Part shown: positions 25,670 to 33,440 of the stretch, in pieces
Position numbering within the stretch: position 1 is the stretch's first letter
Layout of the letters: each line of letters starts with the position of its first letter
Assembly (NCBI RefSeq): GCF_007559275.1
Contig: NZ_VMHK01000001.1
Location: 558,001-622,000, forward strand
Reading direction: 5' to 3'
DNA from: Bifidobacterium apousia
Lineage (GTDB): Bacteria; Actinomycetota; Actinomycetes; Actinomycetales; Bifidobacteriaceae
DNA length: 64,000 nucleotides
Position numbers and translations under genes: made by a program
The notes under the pieces: generated by a model
Seen by the model: the letters and a program-made list of their open reading frames with translations, nothing else
What the model was told of the DNA's origin: nothing
The model's database searches: none

Positions 25670-26752
25670 ATGGATTCCATCCGTTTGAGTTCCATCAAGG
25701 TCGCACCCCTGCACGGCCAGCAGAAGCCAGGGTTCAGCTACCAGGTCGATGCCGTCCTCTACCTGGATTTGAGTGAGGCAGGCAGGCTCAACGACGGCAC
25801 TCAGACCGTGGACTATGTGCAGATTGTCCGGCGGATCGTCAACCTGGTCCAAAACGAGCCGGCTGATGAGATTCTGGAGTCCCTGACCGCCAAGGTGGCT
25901 GATGCCATCCTGCTCTCCCATCAGATCCGCCGCACCCGGGTCACGGTCACACGTCTGGGTGCTGACCAGGGAACAGGGGTCGGTTTCCAGGTGGGCGTCA
26001 CCCTGGAGCGTGCGGCCGACGATCAGGTGGAAGGCAACCCGGCCAGCATGGAATCTGGACGAGTCAGCGGCAGCGGGAATACTGCTCTAGGGCATCCCTC
26101 CTTCCTGCTGTCTGGTCAGGCCGATTCTGGCCATGCGGCACAGGCCCGGCTGCGTCACCCCGTAACCTCCTCCACGCAGAACGGCCTGTCCTCAGATTTG
26201 GAGAATGATAACGAAGCGTCTAGTCAGCCGACTGTTGAGGGAGCCAAGCCAAAGGGCCTTCTGATGCGTGATGTGATTGCGCTGGAGGGAGCATCGGGAA
26301 CCGACCGGCTGACCATGCTTCGTGCTCTCGCAGCCTTGGACGGGATCCCCGGCAGCCAGTTGGTCGGCATCTCGCCCCTATATGCCTATCGGGACGACCA
26401 GGGGGATCAGCGTCTATCGGCCGTGGTTATTCTGCAGACACCGCTGAATCTGGAGGAACTGCGGTCGGCCCTGGACATGGTGGCCGCCCCTATCAGACAG
26501 ATGGGCGGATTGGATGCAGACGTGGTCGAGGTGGAGAGCTTGGATGGTTCGGCTCTGTCCTCTCAGGACCGTCCGCCTCTGCTGGCTGCCCATGCTCCAT
26601 CGCGCATTTTGATTCCCTGGGCTTACTTGGAGCCTGAACACAGTCTGCCTGGAGCTGACGGATCCTGTCTGGCAAGCCTGGCCAACCGCGCTCCTGACCG
26701 GGATCGCATCAGCCTGGTCTCGGAGGACTGGATTCTGGACGGGTTGTCATGA
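25670..26752 (+). CDS. Degenerate FolB-FolK fusion (dihydroneopterin aldolase / HPPK-like)
   Basis: The 360-residue protein lies where actinobacteria carry the folate genes folE-folP-folB-folK after ftsH. Residues 1-112 resemble dihydroneopterin aldolase (HG near 15, DLSEAG, TVDYVQIV near 46, ESLTAKVADAIL), and residues 195-350 resemble HPPK (LRALAALDGIPGSQLVGISPLYAYRD). The key residues seem lost: the Glu after HG and the C-terminal Lys of the aldolase are replaced, and the HPPK metal and ATP motif RxxDLDLLxYG reads DADVVEVESLDG. A Ser/Gly-rich linker joins the halves. It is probably inactive in folate synthesis or has a new role. GGGAGGAG precedes the ATG, and there are no stops or frameshifts, so it is still translated. 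Confidence 0.75.
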   Translation: MDSIRLSSIKVAPLHGQQKPGFSYQVDAVLYLDLSEAGRLNDGTQTVDYVQIVRRIVNLVQNEPADEILESLTAKVADAILLSHQIRRTRVTVTRLGADQGTGVGFQVGVTLERAADDQVEGNPASMESGRVSGSGNTALGHPSFLLSGQADSGHAAQARLRHPVTSSTQNGLSSDLENDNEASSQPTVEGAKPKGLLMRDVIALEGASGTDRLTMLRALAALDGIPGSQLVGISPLYAYRDDQGDQRLSAVVILQTPLNLEELRSALDMVAAPIRQMGGLDADVVEVESLDGSALSSQDRPPLLAAHAPSRILIPWAYLEPEHSLPGADGSCLASLANRAPDRDRISLVSEDWILDGLS

Positions 26753-27303
26753 GGGCCCGCCGCACACCGCTCGTGCACTACCTGGTCGCCCTGGTCTTGG
26801 GGCTGATGGGAGGCGCCGGCATCTCGGAACTGGGCATGTCCACCAGGACGGACCTCATGGGGGTTCCCTGGCTGGTCAGCGTGTTGCTCTTTCTGCTGGG
26901 GGCGGCCATCCTGATCATGGCCTTCCAAGTGCATCGCTACGCCAAGGGAGACCGCAAGGAGATGGATTTGCGCTTCGCGGTCAACGTGCTGATCATGAGC
27001 AAGGCCATGGGCATTGCCTGCGCCGCCCTGTTGGGCTGGTACGGCAGTCAGGCACTGATCAGCATGGGGCATGCAGGCGCGCCCTATTACACGCGGGTCA
27101 TGCAGGAGTGCCTGGTCGCCTCCCTGGTCTGTCTGATCGATGTGGTGGCCGGAGCTGTGGGGGAGTGGCTCTGCCAGTTGCCCCCGGATGACGGGCCTGA
27201 GAACCCCGATCGGCGCAAATCTTCACGAAGACCCATGGCCGATGCGACCGATACCGCTGACAGGGCGAAGATAAAGGCCAATTCAAGTAAAAGGCCGGGC
27301 TGA
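26749..27303 (+). CDS. DUF3180-family membrane protein
   Basis: The 184-residue protein has four predicted membrane helices (about 10-27, 40-58, 78-98, 117-138) and a basic hydrophilic tail. It matches the DUF3180 proteins that follow folK in actinobacterial folate clusters, which supports reading the preceding gene as a former folBK. Function is unknown. Its start overlaps the stop of the upstream gene (ATGA), so the two are coupled. Confidence 0.78.
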   Translation: MRARRTPLVHYLVALVLGLMGGAGISELGMSTRTDLMGVPWLVSVLLFLLGAAILIMAFQVHRYAKGDRKEMDLRFAVNVLIMSKAMGIACAALLGWYGSQALISMGHAGAPYYTRVMQECLVASLVCLIDVVAGAVGEWLCQLPPDDGPENPDRRKSSRRPMADATDTADRAKIKANSSKRPG

Positions 27304-27411
27304 ACAGCGTTCGAGGCCGTAGCCTAAGGCATTTCCGAAGATGGCCGACCTGCTATAGACCAGGCTGTTGACTCTTCACCTTGGAAAAATACGCGATGAC
27401 CTTGTGGCCGC

Positions 27412-28326
27412 TCAGTTTTTAGGCACCCTGATCATGGCCTCCTGAACCATGTAGGCTGCCAAATCACCCTGACGGTTGTAAACCTTGGCCATACACAGGC
27501 TGCGGCCGTGGTCGGCCACTGGGGACTCCTGAATAAAGCAGTGCCAGTCGCAAGGATCCAGATCCTGATACCACCACATGGCATGGTCGATGGAGGCGAA
27601 GGAGATCCCCGGGGTGGTCATGCTCAGCCCGGCACGGCGCAGGGCGGGCTCCATCATGATCTGATCGCATTCCATGGCCAGCAGGGCCCGGCGCATCAGC
27701 GGATCCAGGTCGGCACCTCCCTGGGTGCGGCTCCAAACGGCCTGGCGGCTCCTGCTGTCATCCTCGGAATCCCTTTTGTCTGCCTCATCTGCATCATCCA
27801 GCAGGACCGTGCCGCCGACGTGGCGCATGTCGAAGGGGCTCTGATGGGCATAGTAGTCAGCGAAGGGGGACTGGTCGGCATAGGGTTCCATCAGCTCCCG
27901 GGAGCCGGGCAGGTCCTCCGGATCGGGCAGCCCCGTCGGCATTGGGTCGGCATAGCGGATGCCCTCCTGGCCGACCTGCTGGTAGGAGAGCAGAGCGTTC
28001 AGGATGGTCCGTTCCCCCTGGTGCAGATCAACACGTCTGGAGGAGAAAGAACGCCCATCTCGAATGGTCTCGACTTCAGCTTGAACGTCCTGATCCAGAA
28101 GTCCAGTGCGCAGGTAATAGGCGTGCATCGAGTGGGGCAATCGACCCTCGGGCACGGTCCGTCCGCCGGCCATGATGGCCTGGCCCAGCAGCTGGCCTCC
28201 ATAGAGGCGGCCAGTGGGGAAGTCCAGCGATTTGCCCAGAAAACGGGAACGGCCATCGTCAGGCTGCTGCTCCTGCAGGTTCAGCCCAGCGATGGCCTGG
28301 GCCAGTGCTCCATCCTCAGTGCTCAT
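27412..28326 (-). CDS. tesB: Acyl-CoA thioesterase II
   Basis: The 304-residue protein hydrolyses acyl-CoA to free acid and CoA. It shows the double-hotdog TesB layout: GRLYGGQLLGQAIMAG and SMHAYYLRTG in the first half, and the C-terminal SIDHAMWWYQDLDPCDWHCFIQESPVADHGRSL typical of the second half with its conserved Asp, Gln and Thr/Ser active-site region. GAGGAGAAGC directly precedes the ATG on the minus strand. It follows ettA with a 38-base gap and is probably in the same transcript. Confidence 0.92.
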   Translation of the reverse strand: MSTEDGALAQAIAGLNLQEQQPDDGRSRFLGKSLDFPTGRLYGGQLLGQAIMAGGRTVPEGRLPHSMHAYYLRTGLLDQDVQAEVETIRDGRSFSSRRVDLHQGERTILNALLSYQQVGQEGIRYADPMPTGLPDPEDLPGSRELMEPYADQSPFADYYAHQSPFDMRHVGGTVLLDDADEADKRDSEDDSRSRQAVWSRTQGGADLDPLMRRALLAMECDQIMMEPALRRAGLSMTTPGISFASIDHAMWWYQDLDPCDWHCFIQESPVADHGRSLCMAKVYNRQGDLAAYMVQEAMIRVPKN

Positions 28327-28364
28327 GCTTCTCCTCGGCCCTCAATCCCTTGTGGTGTATTCGT

Positions 28365-30041
28365 TCAGCGGGTCAGCTTGCGGTGGATGCGGTGGGGCCT
28401 GGAGGCCTCCTCGCCCAGACGCTTGACCTTGTTTTCCTGGTAGGCCTGGAAGTTGCCCTCGAACCAGTACCAGGAAGCCGGGTTCTCATCCGTGCCCTCC
28501 CAGGCCAGGATATGGGTGGCGATCCGGTCCAGGAACCAGCGGTCGTGGGAGATGACCACAGCGCATCCGGGGAAGGCCAACAGGGCATTCTCCAGGCTCT
28601 CCAGGGTTTCCACATCCAGATCGTTGGTGGGCTCGTCCAGCAGGAGGAGGTTGCCGCCCTGCTTGAGGGTGAGTGCCAGGTTCAGTCTGTTGCGCTCGCC
28701 GCCCGACAGGACACCAGCTGGTTTCTGCTGATCTGAGCCTTTGAAGCCGAAAGAGGCCACATAGGCACGGGTGGGCACCTCGACGCCGCCTACCTCGATG
28801 AAGTCCAGCCCTCCGGAGACTACCTCCCAGAGGTTCTTGTTGGGGTCGATGCCCTCGCGGTTCTGATCCACGTAGGAGATCTTGACCGTGTCGCCGACTT
28901 CCAAGGAGCCCGATGTCAGTGGCTCCAGGCCCACGATGGTCTTGAAGAGCGTGGATTTGCCCACGCCATTGGGGCCGATGACGCCCACAATGCCGTTTCG
29001 AGGCAGGGTGAAGCTCAGATCGTCGATCAGGACGCGGTCGCCAAAGGCCTTGTGGATGTGCTCGGCCTCCAGCACCTTGGAGCCCAGGCGGGGCCCCGGC
29101 GGAATCTGAATCTCGGAGAAATCCAGCTTCTTGTTGTTCCGGGCCTCGTTCTCCATTTGCTCATAGCGCTCCAGGCGGGCCTTGTTCTTGGCCTGCCTGG
29201 CCTTGGGGGAGGAGCGGACCCATTCCAGTTCGGTGTTGAGCCGCTTGGCCAGCTTGGCATCCTTCTGCCCCTGGACCTCCAGACGCTTGGCCTTGGTCTC
29301 CAAGTAGGTGGAGTAGTTGCCCTGGTAGGGGTAGAGGTGGCCACGATCCACCTCGCAGATCCATTCGGCCACGTTGTCCAGGAAGTACCGGTCGTGGGTC
29401 ACAGCCAGGACGGCGCCCTTGTAGGTGTGCAGGTACTGCTCGAGCCAGAGGATGGACTCGGCGTCCAGGTGGTTGGTGGGCTCGTCCAGCAGCAGCAGAT
29501 CGGGTGCTTCCAGCAGCAGCCGGCATAGAGCCACCCGTCGGCGCTCGCCCCCCGAGATGACCGAGACCGGGGTGTCCGGGTCGGGGCACTGCAGGGCATC
29601 CATGGCCTGGTCCAGCTGGGAATCCAGATCCCAGCCGTTGGCGGCATCGATCTGCTCCTGGAGCTGGCCCATCTCGGTCATCAGGGCATCATAATCGGCG
29701 TTGGGGTCGGCCATCTGCTCGCCGATCTGGTTGAAACGATCCACCTTGCTCATGATGTCGCCGAAGGCCATGCGAATGTTCTCGCCCACGGTCTTGTCCT
29801 CGTCCAGCGGCGGCTCCTGCTGGAGAATGCCTACCGTATAGCCGGGGGTGAGCTGTGCCTCGCCGTTGCTGACCGTGTCCAGGCCGGCCATGATCCGCAG
29901 CAGGGTGGACTTGCCCATGCCATTAGGGCCCACCACGCCGATCTTGGCGCCGGGCAGGAAACTCAGGGTCACATCGTCCAGGATGACGCGGTCGCCGAAG
30001 GACTTGCGCGCCTTGATCATCTGATAAATGAATTCGGCCAA
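28365..30041 (-). CDS. ettA: Energy-dependent translational throttle protein EttA (ABC-F)
   Basis: EttA binds the ribosomal E site and gates the first elongation step according to the ATP/ADP ratio. The 558-residue protein has two ABC domains without membrane parts: Walker A GPNGMGKST and GPNGVGKST, signatures ISGGERRR and LSGGERNR, Walker B LLLLDEPTNHLD and LLLLDEPTNDLD, and the P-site tRNA interaction linker between them rich in Arg, Lys and Glu (ELEWVRSSPKARQAKNKARL). The start codon is TTG (30041), with GAGGTAGC upstream; the next residues AEFIYQM match the family N-terminus. TTG starts limit expression. Confidence 0.95.
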   Translation of the reverse strand: MAEFIYQMIKARKSFGDRVILDDVTLSFLPGAKIGVVGPNGMGKSTLLRIMAGLDTVSNGEAQLTPGYTVGILQQEPPLDEDKTVGENIRMAFGDIMSKVDRFNQIGEQMADPNADYDALMTEMGQLQEQIDAANGWDLDSQLDQAMDALQCPDPDTPVSVISGGERRRVALCRLLLEAPDLLLLDEPTNHLDAESILWLEQYLHTYKGAVLAVTHDRYFLDNVAEWICEVDRGHLYPYQGNYSTYLETKAKRLEVQGQKDAKLAKRLNTELEWVRSSPKARQAKNKARLERYEQMENEARNNKKLDFSEIQIPPGPRLGSKVLEAEHIHKAFGDRVLIDDLSFTLPRNGIVGVIGPNGVGKSTLFKTIVGLEPLTSGSLEVGDTVKISYVDQNREGIDPNKNLWEVVSGGLDFIEVGGVEVPTRAYVASFGFKGSDQQKPAGVLSGGERNRLNLALTLKQGGNLLLLDEPTNDLDVETLESLENALLAFPGCAVVISHDRWFLDRIATHILAWEGTDENPASWYWFEGNFQAYQENKVKRLGEEASRPHRIHRKLTR

Positions 30042-30346
30042 GAAGCTACCTCACAGAACCATAGAAAGACAGTGCAAACTGCATTCATGGTAGTGGGGAC
30101 TTCTGACTTATGCGCCGGGCTGATAAGCATGGCCAGGCCGGCGGATGGCCGCCTATAAGCAAGACCTATGACCAGACCCTGGTTCTGCCGCCGTGGTCGG
30201 GGTAGCCTTGAGTCGACGTTCCCGCCCGGCATGCGCAGGTCAAGGAACGCCGGACGGGCCTTTGCCGGCTTGGGCGGGTCCCTTCCTATCGCTGTGCGCA
30301 TGAGCAAAGGGGCCGTCCGCTCTATGACGGTCGCAAGGGAGTATCA
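30042..30346. other. Intergenic region and possible structured leader of the ykoE-like gene
   Basis: These 305 bases separate the divergent ettA and ykoE-like genes. CCTTGA (30206-30211) can pair with TCAAGG (30240-30245), while CGTTCC (30217-30222) can pair with GGAACG (30244-30249), so two hairpins exclude each other. GC-rich hairpins follow at about 30252-30284. No TPP riboswitch core (CTGAGA, or the GATAATGCCAGCG-like 3' half) is present. A 60-codon frame ending at 30350 overlaps the next start but looks non-coding. Confidence 0.4.
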
Positions 30347-30973
30347 ATGACGGAGAAGCAGCAGCAGGGTCGGGTTTCCACATCTCATCGGTTGCGCTGG
30401 AGGCCGCTTGACATAGCGGTCGGCGCAGGCCTGGGCGCGGTGTCGGGGTTGATTTACTGGTTGGCCAGCCTGCTTGCCTCGTGGATATTCCCGCTGATGA
30501 CGGCCCTTCTGCCTGGGGCGGCGGCTCTTTTGCATGGGGTCTTCTACTTTCCTTGCACCCTGTCCCTATTGATACTGCGCAAGCCAGGCGCGGCCGTCTA
30601 TGTCGGCATCATCAGCGTCCTGGTCGAGATTCTGCCTGGCAACGCCTACAACGTGCCGATGATTCTGGTGGAGGCCATCGTCGAGGCCCTTTGCGCGGAA
30701 CTGGCCTTCGGAATATTCCGCTACCGTCGGTGGACCCTGGGAACGACCGTTCTGGGGGGTATCCTGATAGCCTTGGTCTATAACGCTTTTCTCCTGGCCT
30801 TCTACTATCAGGGGGTCTCCCTCTTCAGCCCGAGGGGGATCATCGGCACCATCTGCGAACTGATCAGTGGAGTGGTTCTGGCTGGACTGGTCAGCTGGTT
30901 CCTCTTCCGGGCCATCGGCAGCACTGGTGCTCTGGATCGGCTGGCATCCGGGCAGGATGTCAGGCAGGTCTGA
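30347..30973 (+). CDS. ECF transporter S component, YkoE-like
   Basis: The 208-residue membrane protein has about five or six helices and matches the YkoE family, substrate-binding S subunits of ECF vitamin transporters linked to hydroxymethylpyrimidine or thiamine. Recognisable parts are LRKPGAAVYVGIISVLVEILPGNAY and VEAIVEALCAELAFGIFRYRRW. It would need an ATPase (EcfA) and EcfT module; none is encoded next to it, so it may share a module from elsewhere. AAGGGAG lies upstream of the ATG. The absence of a TPP riboswitch leaves its substrate open. Confidence 0.78.
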   Translation: MTEKQQQGRVSTSHRLRWRPLDIAVGAGLGAVSGLIYWLASLLASWIFPLMTALLPGAAALLHGVFYFPCTLSLLILRKPGAAVYVGIISVLVEILPGNAYNVPMILVEAIVEALCAELAFGIFRYRRWTLGTTVLGGILIALVYNAFLLAFYYQGVSLFSPRGIIGTICELISGVVLAGLVSWFLFRAIGSTGALDRLASGQDVRQV

Positions 30974-31048
30974 ATATCGGCATCCTCGTCCAACCGACTG
31001 TATTGACCAGATGTTTATCGACTCAGTGTTTCTTGCGCATCTGTGACA

Positions 31049-31061
31049 GCCCGTACCGGGC
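31049..31061 (+). promoter_or_regulatory. Small hairpin just upstream of the oppA-like ribosome binding site
   Basis: GCCCG (31049-31053) pairs with CGGGC (31057-31061) around TAC, ending two bases before AGGAAGG. It may influence translation of the next gene or be chance. Confidence 0.3.
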
Positions 31062-31076
31062 AGGAAGGGTCCTATC

Positions 31077-32705
31077 ATGGCCAAGCTTCGTTCCTACATC
31101 GCAGCAGCGGTGTTGCCACTCATCCTGGCAGCGGGCGCCTGCGGCACCTCCCAGACTTCCAAAGAAGACCGGATTGACCCTCAGGCCGCCATCAGCGTCA
31201 ACAATGCCGAACCCACTGCTCCTCTGATTCCGTCCAGCACCAACGACACTGCAGGCTGGAAGGTGGTGACCCAGCTCTTCGATGGGTTGGTCACCTTCGA
31301 TGCCCGAGGCGGGATGACCCTGGTTCAGGCCAAATCGATTACTCCCAATGAGGATGCCAGCCGGTACACGATCGTCCTTAAACCGGGACTCACCTTCAGC
31401 GACGGTGAGACGATCACAGCCAAGACCTATGCGGATTCCTGGTCCTTCGCGGCGAATGCAGCCAATGGGCAGCTGGGCGCCTCGGCTTTTTCGACCATCG
31501 CCGGATACGGGCAAGTGCAGGATGAGCATGGTGACCCCAAGGCTCCCCTGTCCGGTCTTCGGGTGGTTGATGACCTGACCCTGGAGGTGACCATGGACAA
31601 GCCGGATTCCTCCTTCCCCTACAAGGTGGGAGATGTGGCCTTTCTTCCCCTGCCGGCATCCGCCTATAAGGACATCAAGGCCTTCGGCAAGAAACCGATC
31701 GGGAACGGACCCTACCGCTTCAAATCATGGGTGCCCAATCAGGGGATCAAGCTGGAGAAAGATCCTGCATACAAGGGACCGCGCAAGGCTAGGAACGGAA
31801 GCCTGGAGTTCAGGGACTACCAGAGCCTCGATGCCGCCTATGCCGATGTTCAAGCCGGTCACCTGGACGTGCTTGATACGGTTCCGGTCTCTCGCCTGAA
31901 AACCTTCCATACCGATTCGGGCCTGCAGCCCTTGATCAAGCCGGGGCCGGCCTTCCGGTCCCTGACTATCCCGCAGGGCTTGCAGCATTTCCAGGGGCAG
32001 GAGGGCGCTCTTCGCCGGAAGGCTCTGTCGTATGCTCTGGATCGCGCGAAAATAGCTGACAAGGTCTTCGCTGGTACGGTTACGCCGGCCACTGATTTCC
32101 TTGCCCCCACCATCAAGGGGAATGCCTCCGACATCGAAGGCAAAGAGGTGCTGAAGCACGATCCGGACCAGGCTCGCAAACTTTGGAAGGAGGCTGATGC
32201 CATCGCTCCCTGGGAGGGCACGCTTCGCATCGCTTACAGTGCCGACGGAACCGACAAGGATTGGGTTGACGCGGTTCTGCATGCGTACGCCCAGGTTCTG
32301 GGAATCAAGACGGCACCGAATATCTTCCCGACGGGCAAGGAATTCAATACGGCGGTTCATAACCGTCAGGTCAACAGTATTTTCAACTCGGGCATCACCT
32401 CGGACTATCCCCACCCCGAAGGCTACTTGGTTCAGGGGTATGCCTCCAGCCAGGCCGATGGCAAGGGTCTGAACAATGGAGACTACAAGAGCGCCGAATA
32501 TGATGCCATCCTTTCCCGTGCCGCCTCCAAGACCGATCATGACGAAGCCATGCAGGATTACCGCCAGGCCGAAGCCGTTCTCTTCAAGGACCTTCCGGTG
32601 CTGCCGCTCTGGTACAGGAAGGTCTCCGCAGTGGCTGGCAAGCAGGTTCGCCAGGCTCCTTTCGGATACATGGGTCTGCCTGTCTACAATCAGGTCACCA
32701 AGTAG
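31077..32705 (+). CDS. Oligopeptide-type ABC transporter substrate-binding lipoprotein
   Basis: The 542-residue protein is a family 5 extracellular solute-binding protein (OppA/DppA type). It has a lipoprotein signal peptide with Cys22 in LAAGAC, then the family features TAGWKVVTQLFDGLVTFD, KDGxxFSDG-like PGLTFSDGETITAKTYADSW, GNGPYRFKSW and YPHPEGYL near the C-terminus. It would deliver peptides, or possibly other small molecules, to a permease not encoded in this window. GGAAGG precedes the ATG. It is the last gene before the CAU tRNA, whose own promoter lies 36 bases after the stop. Confidence 0.92.
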   Translation: MAKLRSYIAAAVLPLILAAGACGTSQTSKEDRIDPQAAISVNNAEPTAPLIPSSTNDTAGWKVVTQLFDGLVTFDARGGMTLVQAKSITPNEDASRYTIVLKPGLTFSDGETITAKTYADSWSFAANAANGQLGASAFSTIAGYGQVQDEHGDPKAPLSGLRVVDDLTLEVTMDKPDSSFPYKVGDVAFLPLPASAYKDIKAFGKKPIGNGPYRFKSWVPNQGIKLEKDPAYKGPRKARNGSLEFRDYQSLDAAYADVQAGHLDVLDTVPVSRLKTFHTDSGLQPLIKPGPAFRSLTIPQGLQHFQGQEGALRRKALSYALDRAKIADKVFAGTVTPATDFLAPTIKGNASDIEGKEVLKHDPDQARKLWKEADAIAPWEGTLRIAYSADGTDKDWVDAVLHAYAQVLGIKTAPNIFPTGKEFNTAVHNRQVNSIFNSGITSDYPHPEGYLVQGYASSQADGKGLNNGDYKSAEYDAILSRAASKTDHDEAMQDYRQAEAVLFKDLPVLPLWYRKVSAVAGKQVRQAPFGYMGLPVYNQVTK

Positions 32706-32741
32706 GTCCGACAACCCGGATCTGGCTGATGACGAGTCGTT

Positions 32742-32769
32742 TTGATACCATGACTCTGGCCGGTATAAA
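32742..32769 (+). promoter_or_regulatory. Promoter of the CAU-anticodon tRNA
   Basis: TTGATA (32742-32747) and TATAAA (32764-32769) are 16 bases apart. Transcription would start at or next to the tRNA 5' end (32776). Confidence 0.7.
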
Positions 32770-32775
32770 CGGCGC

Positions 32776-32849
32776 GGGGCCTTAGCTCAGTCGGTTAGAG
32801 CAAACGACTCATAATCGTTCGGTCCAGGGTTCAAGCCCCTGAGGCCCCA
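32776..32849 (+). tRNA. tRNA with anticodon CAU, probably tRNA-Ile2 (TilS substrate)
   Basis: The 74-base cloverleaf has acceptor GGGGCCT/AGGCCCC, anticodon stem ACGACTCATAATCGT with CAT, a T arm CAGGG/CCCTG and discriminator A; CCA is not encoded. The acceptor and anticodon stem resemble tRNA-Ile2 genes more than elongator or initiator tRNA-Met, but the elongator tRNA-Met cannot be excluded by eye. Confidence 0.9.
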
Positions 32850-32856
32850 CACAAGC

Positions 32857-32887
32857 AAGCCCCGGAACTTTCTAAGTTCCGGGGCTT
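32857..32887 (+). terminator. Terminator after the CAU tRNA
   Basis: AAGCCCCGGAACTT (32857-32870) pairs perfectly with AAGTTCCGGGGCTT (32874-32887) around a TCT loop, a 14-base-pair stem only eight bases after the tRNA. Confidence 0.85.
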
Positions 32888-33009
32888 AAATTCATGGTAT
32901 GAATCAAGAGTTCAAGGTTTTTATCTCAGAACTGGCCTGCGTCTTCGGTGACTGCCAGTGGAATAGCGAAGGTTTTGCGCCCCGAACTTTCTTGATAGTC
33001 TTAGTAGAA

Positions 33010-33134
33010 GGACCTGCCCCGGCTAATGTCGGGGCTGGTCCTCTCGCCGCCTAGCTCTAGCATCCATGATTCACCGATGCACATATGTATGGCTTCACAT
33101 GTAAGCCGGGGGAAAAGAGCTAGGCGCGTTTTTT
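33010..33134 (+). ncRNA. Candidate structured RNA with its own rho-independent terminator
   Basis: A first hairpin pairs 33010-33021 (GGACCTGCCCCG) with 33030-33041 (CGGGGCTGGTCC) with one T-T mismatch. A second element is closed by an 11-base-pair stem, CGCCTAGCTCT (33048-33058) with AGAGCTAGGCG (33116-33126). Inside it are two further hairpins, GCATC/GATGC (33060-33064, 33076-33080) and GGCTT/AAGCC (33091-33095, 33103-33107), giving a three-way junction. Six T residues follow (33129-33134), so the plus strand is the likely sense. No gene lies downstream on that strand for 1.2 kb. It lacks the marks of SRP RNA, tmRNA, RNase P RNA or the common riboswitches. The 5' end is unknown; a weak -10 (TAGTCT, 32996-33001) is nearby. 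Confidence 0.6.
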
Positions 33135-33440
33135 ATCTCGGATCATAGAGCACCCTCGGTGTATATCCACTTCTCGGTGCCCCAAGCGTGCATACGTAGA
33201 CAGCCATAAGATCTGCGCATGACACAATAATCCGGAAGCGTTTCCGTAGAACCGCTAAGTATGGGAATTTATCAGGGAAAAGAATACGGGACGTGCTCGA
33301 GTCGGAGCCGTCGGCTTATGCCGGGAAACTATACGCATGTACATCTCCTCTGGGCCTGAAAATAGTTCAGTCCCTGTAGGTCCATCGTGTATACGTCCCC
33401 CGTATATCTGTTGTTAATCATACACCTTGGAGGGGGTGTG
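33135..33440. other. Intergenic region with operator-like palindromes
   Basis: This AT-richer stretch lies between the structured RNA and the 3' end of the YheO-like gene. It holds CGGAAGCGTTTCCG (33233-33246), which resembles LacI-family operators, an inverted repeat TATACG/CGTATA (33390-33395, 33401-33406), and ACACC/GGTGT (33422-33426, 33435-33439), which may end the minus-strand gene. No coding region is convincing. Confidence 0.45.

Noticed and set aside
30042-30346. TPP riboswitch before the YkoE-like gene
   Set aside because: Neither the CTGAGA element nor the conserved 3' half of the aptamer is present on the plus strand.
30168-30350. 60-codon frame ending in an ATGA-like overlap with the YkoE-like gene
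   Set aside because: It is Arg/Gly-rich with no domain or membrane segment and no ribosome binding site; the overlap is probably chance. It was kept only as part of the leader description.
33010-33134. Identification of the structured RNA as SRP RNA, tmRNA, RNase P RNA or 6S RNA
   Set aside because: It lacks the GGAAGGAAGCAGC loop of SRP RNA, the tRNA-like ends of tmRNA, the conserved core of RNase P RNA, and the long open-bubble helix of 6S RNA.
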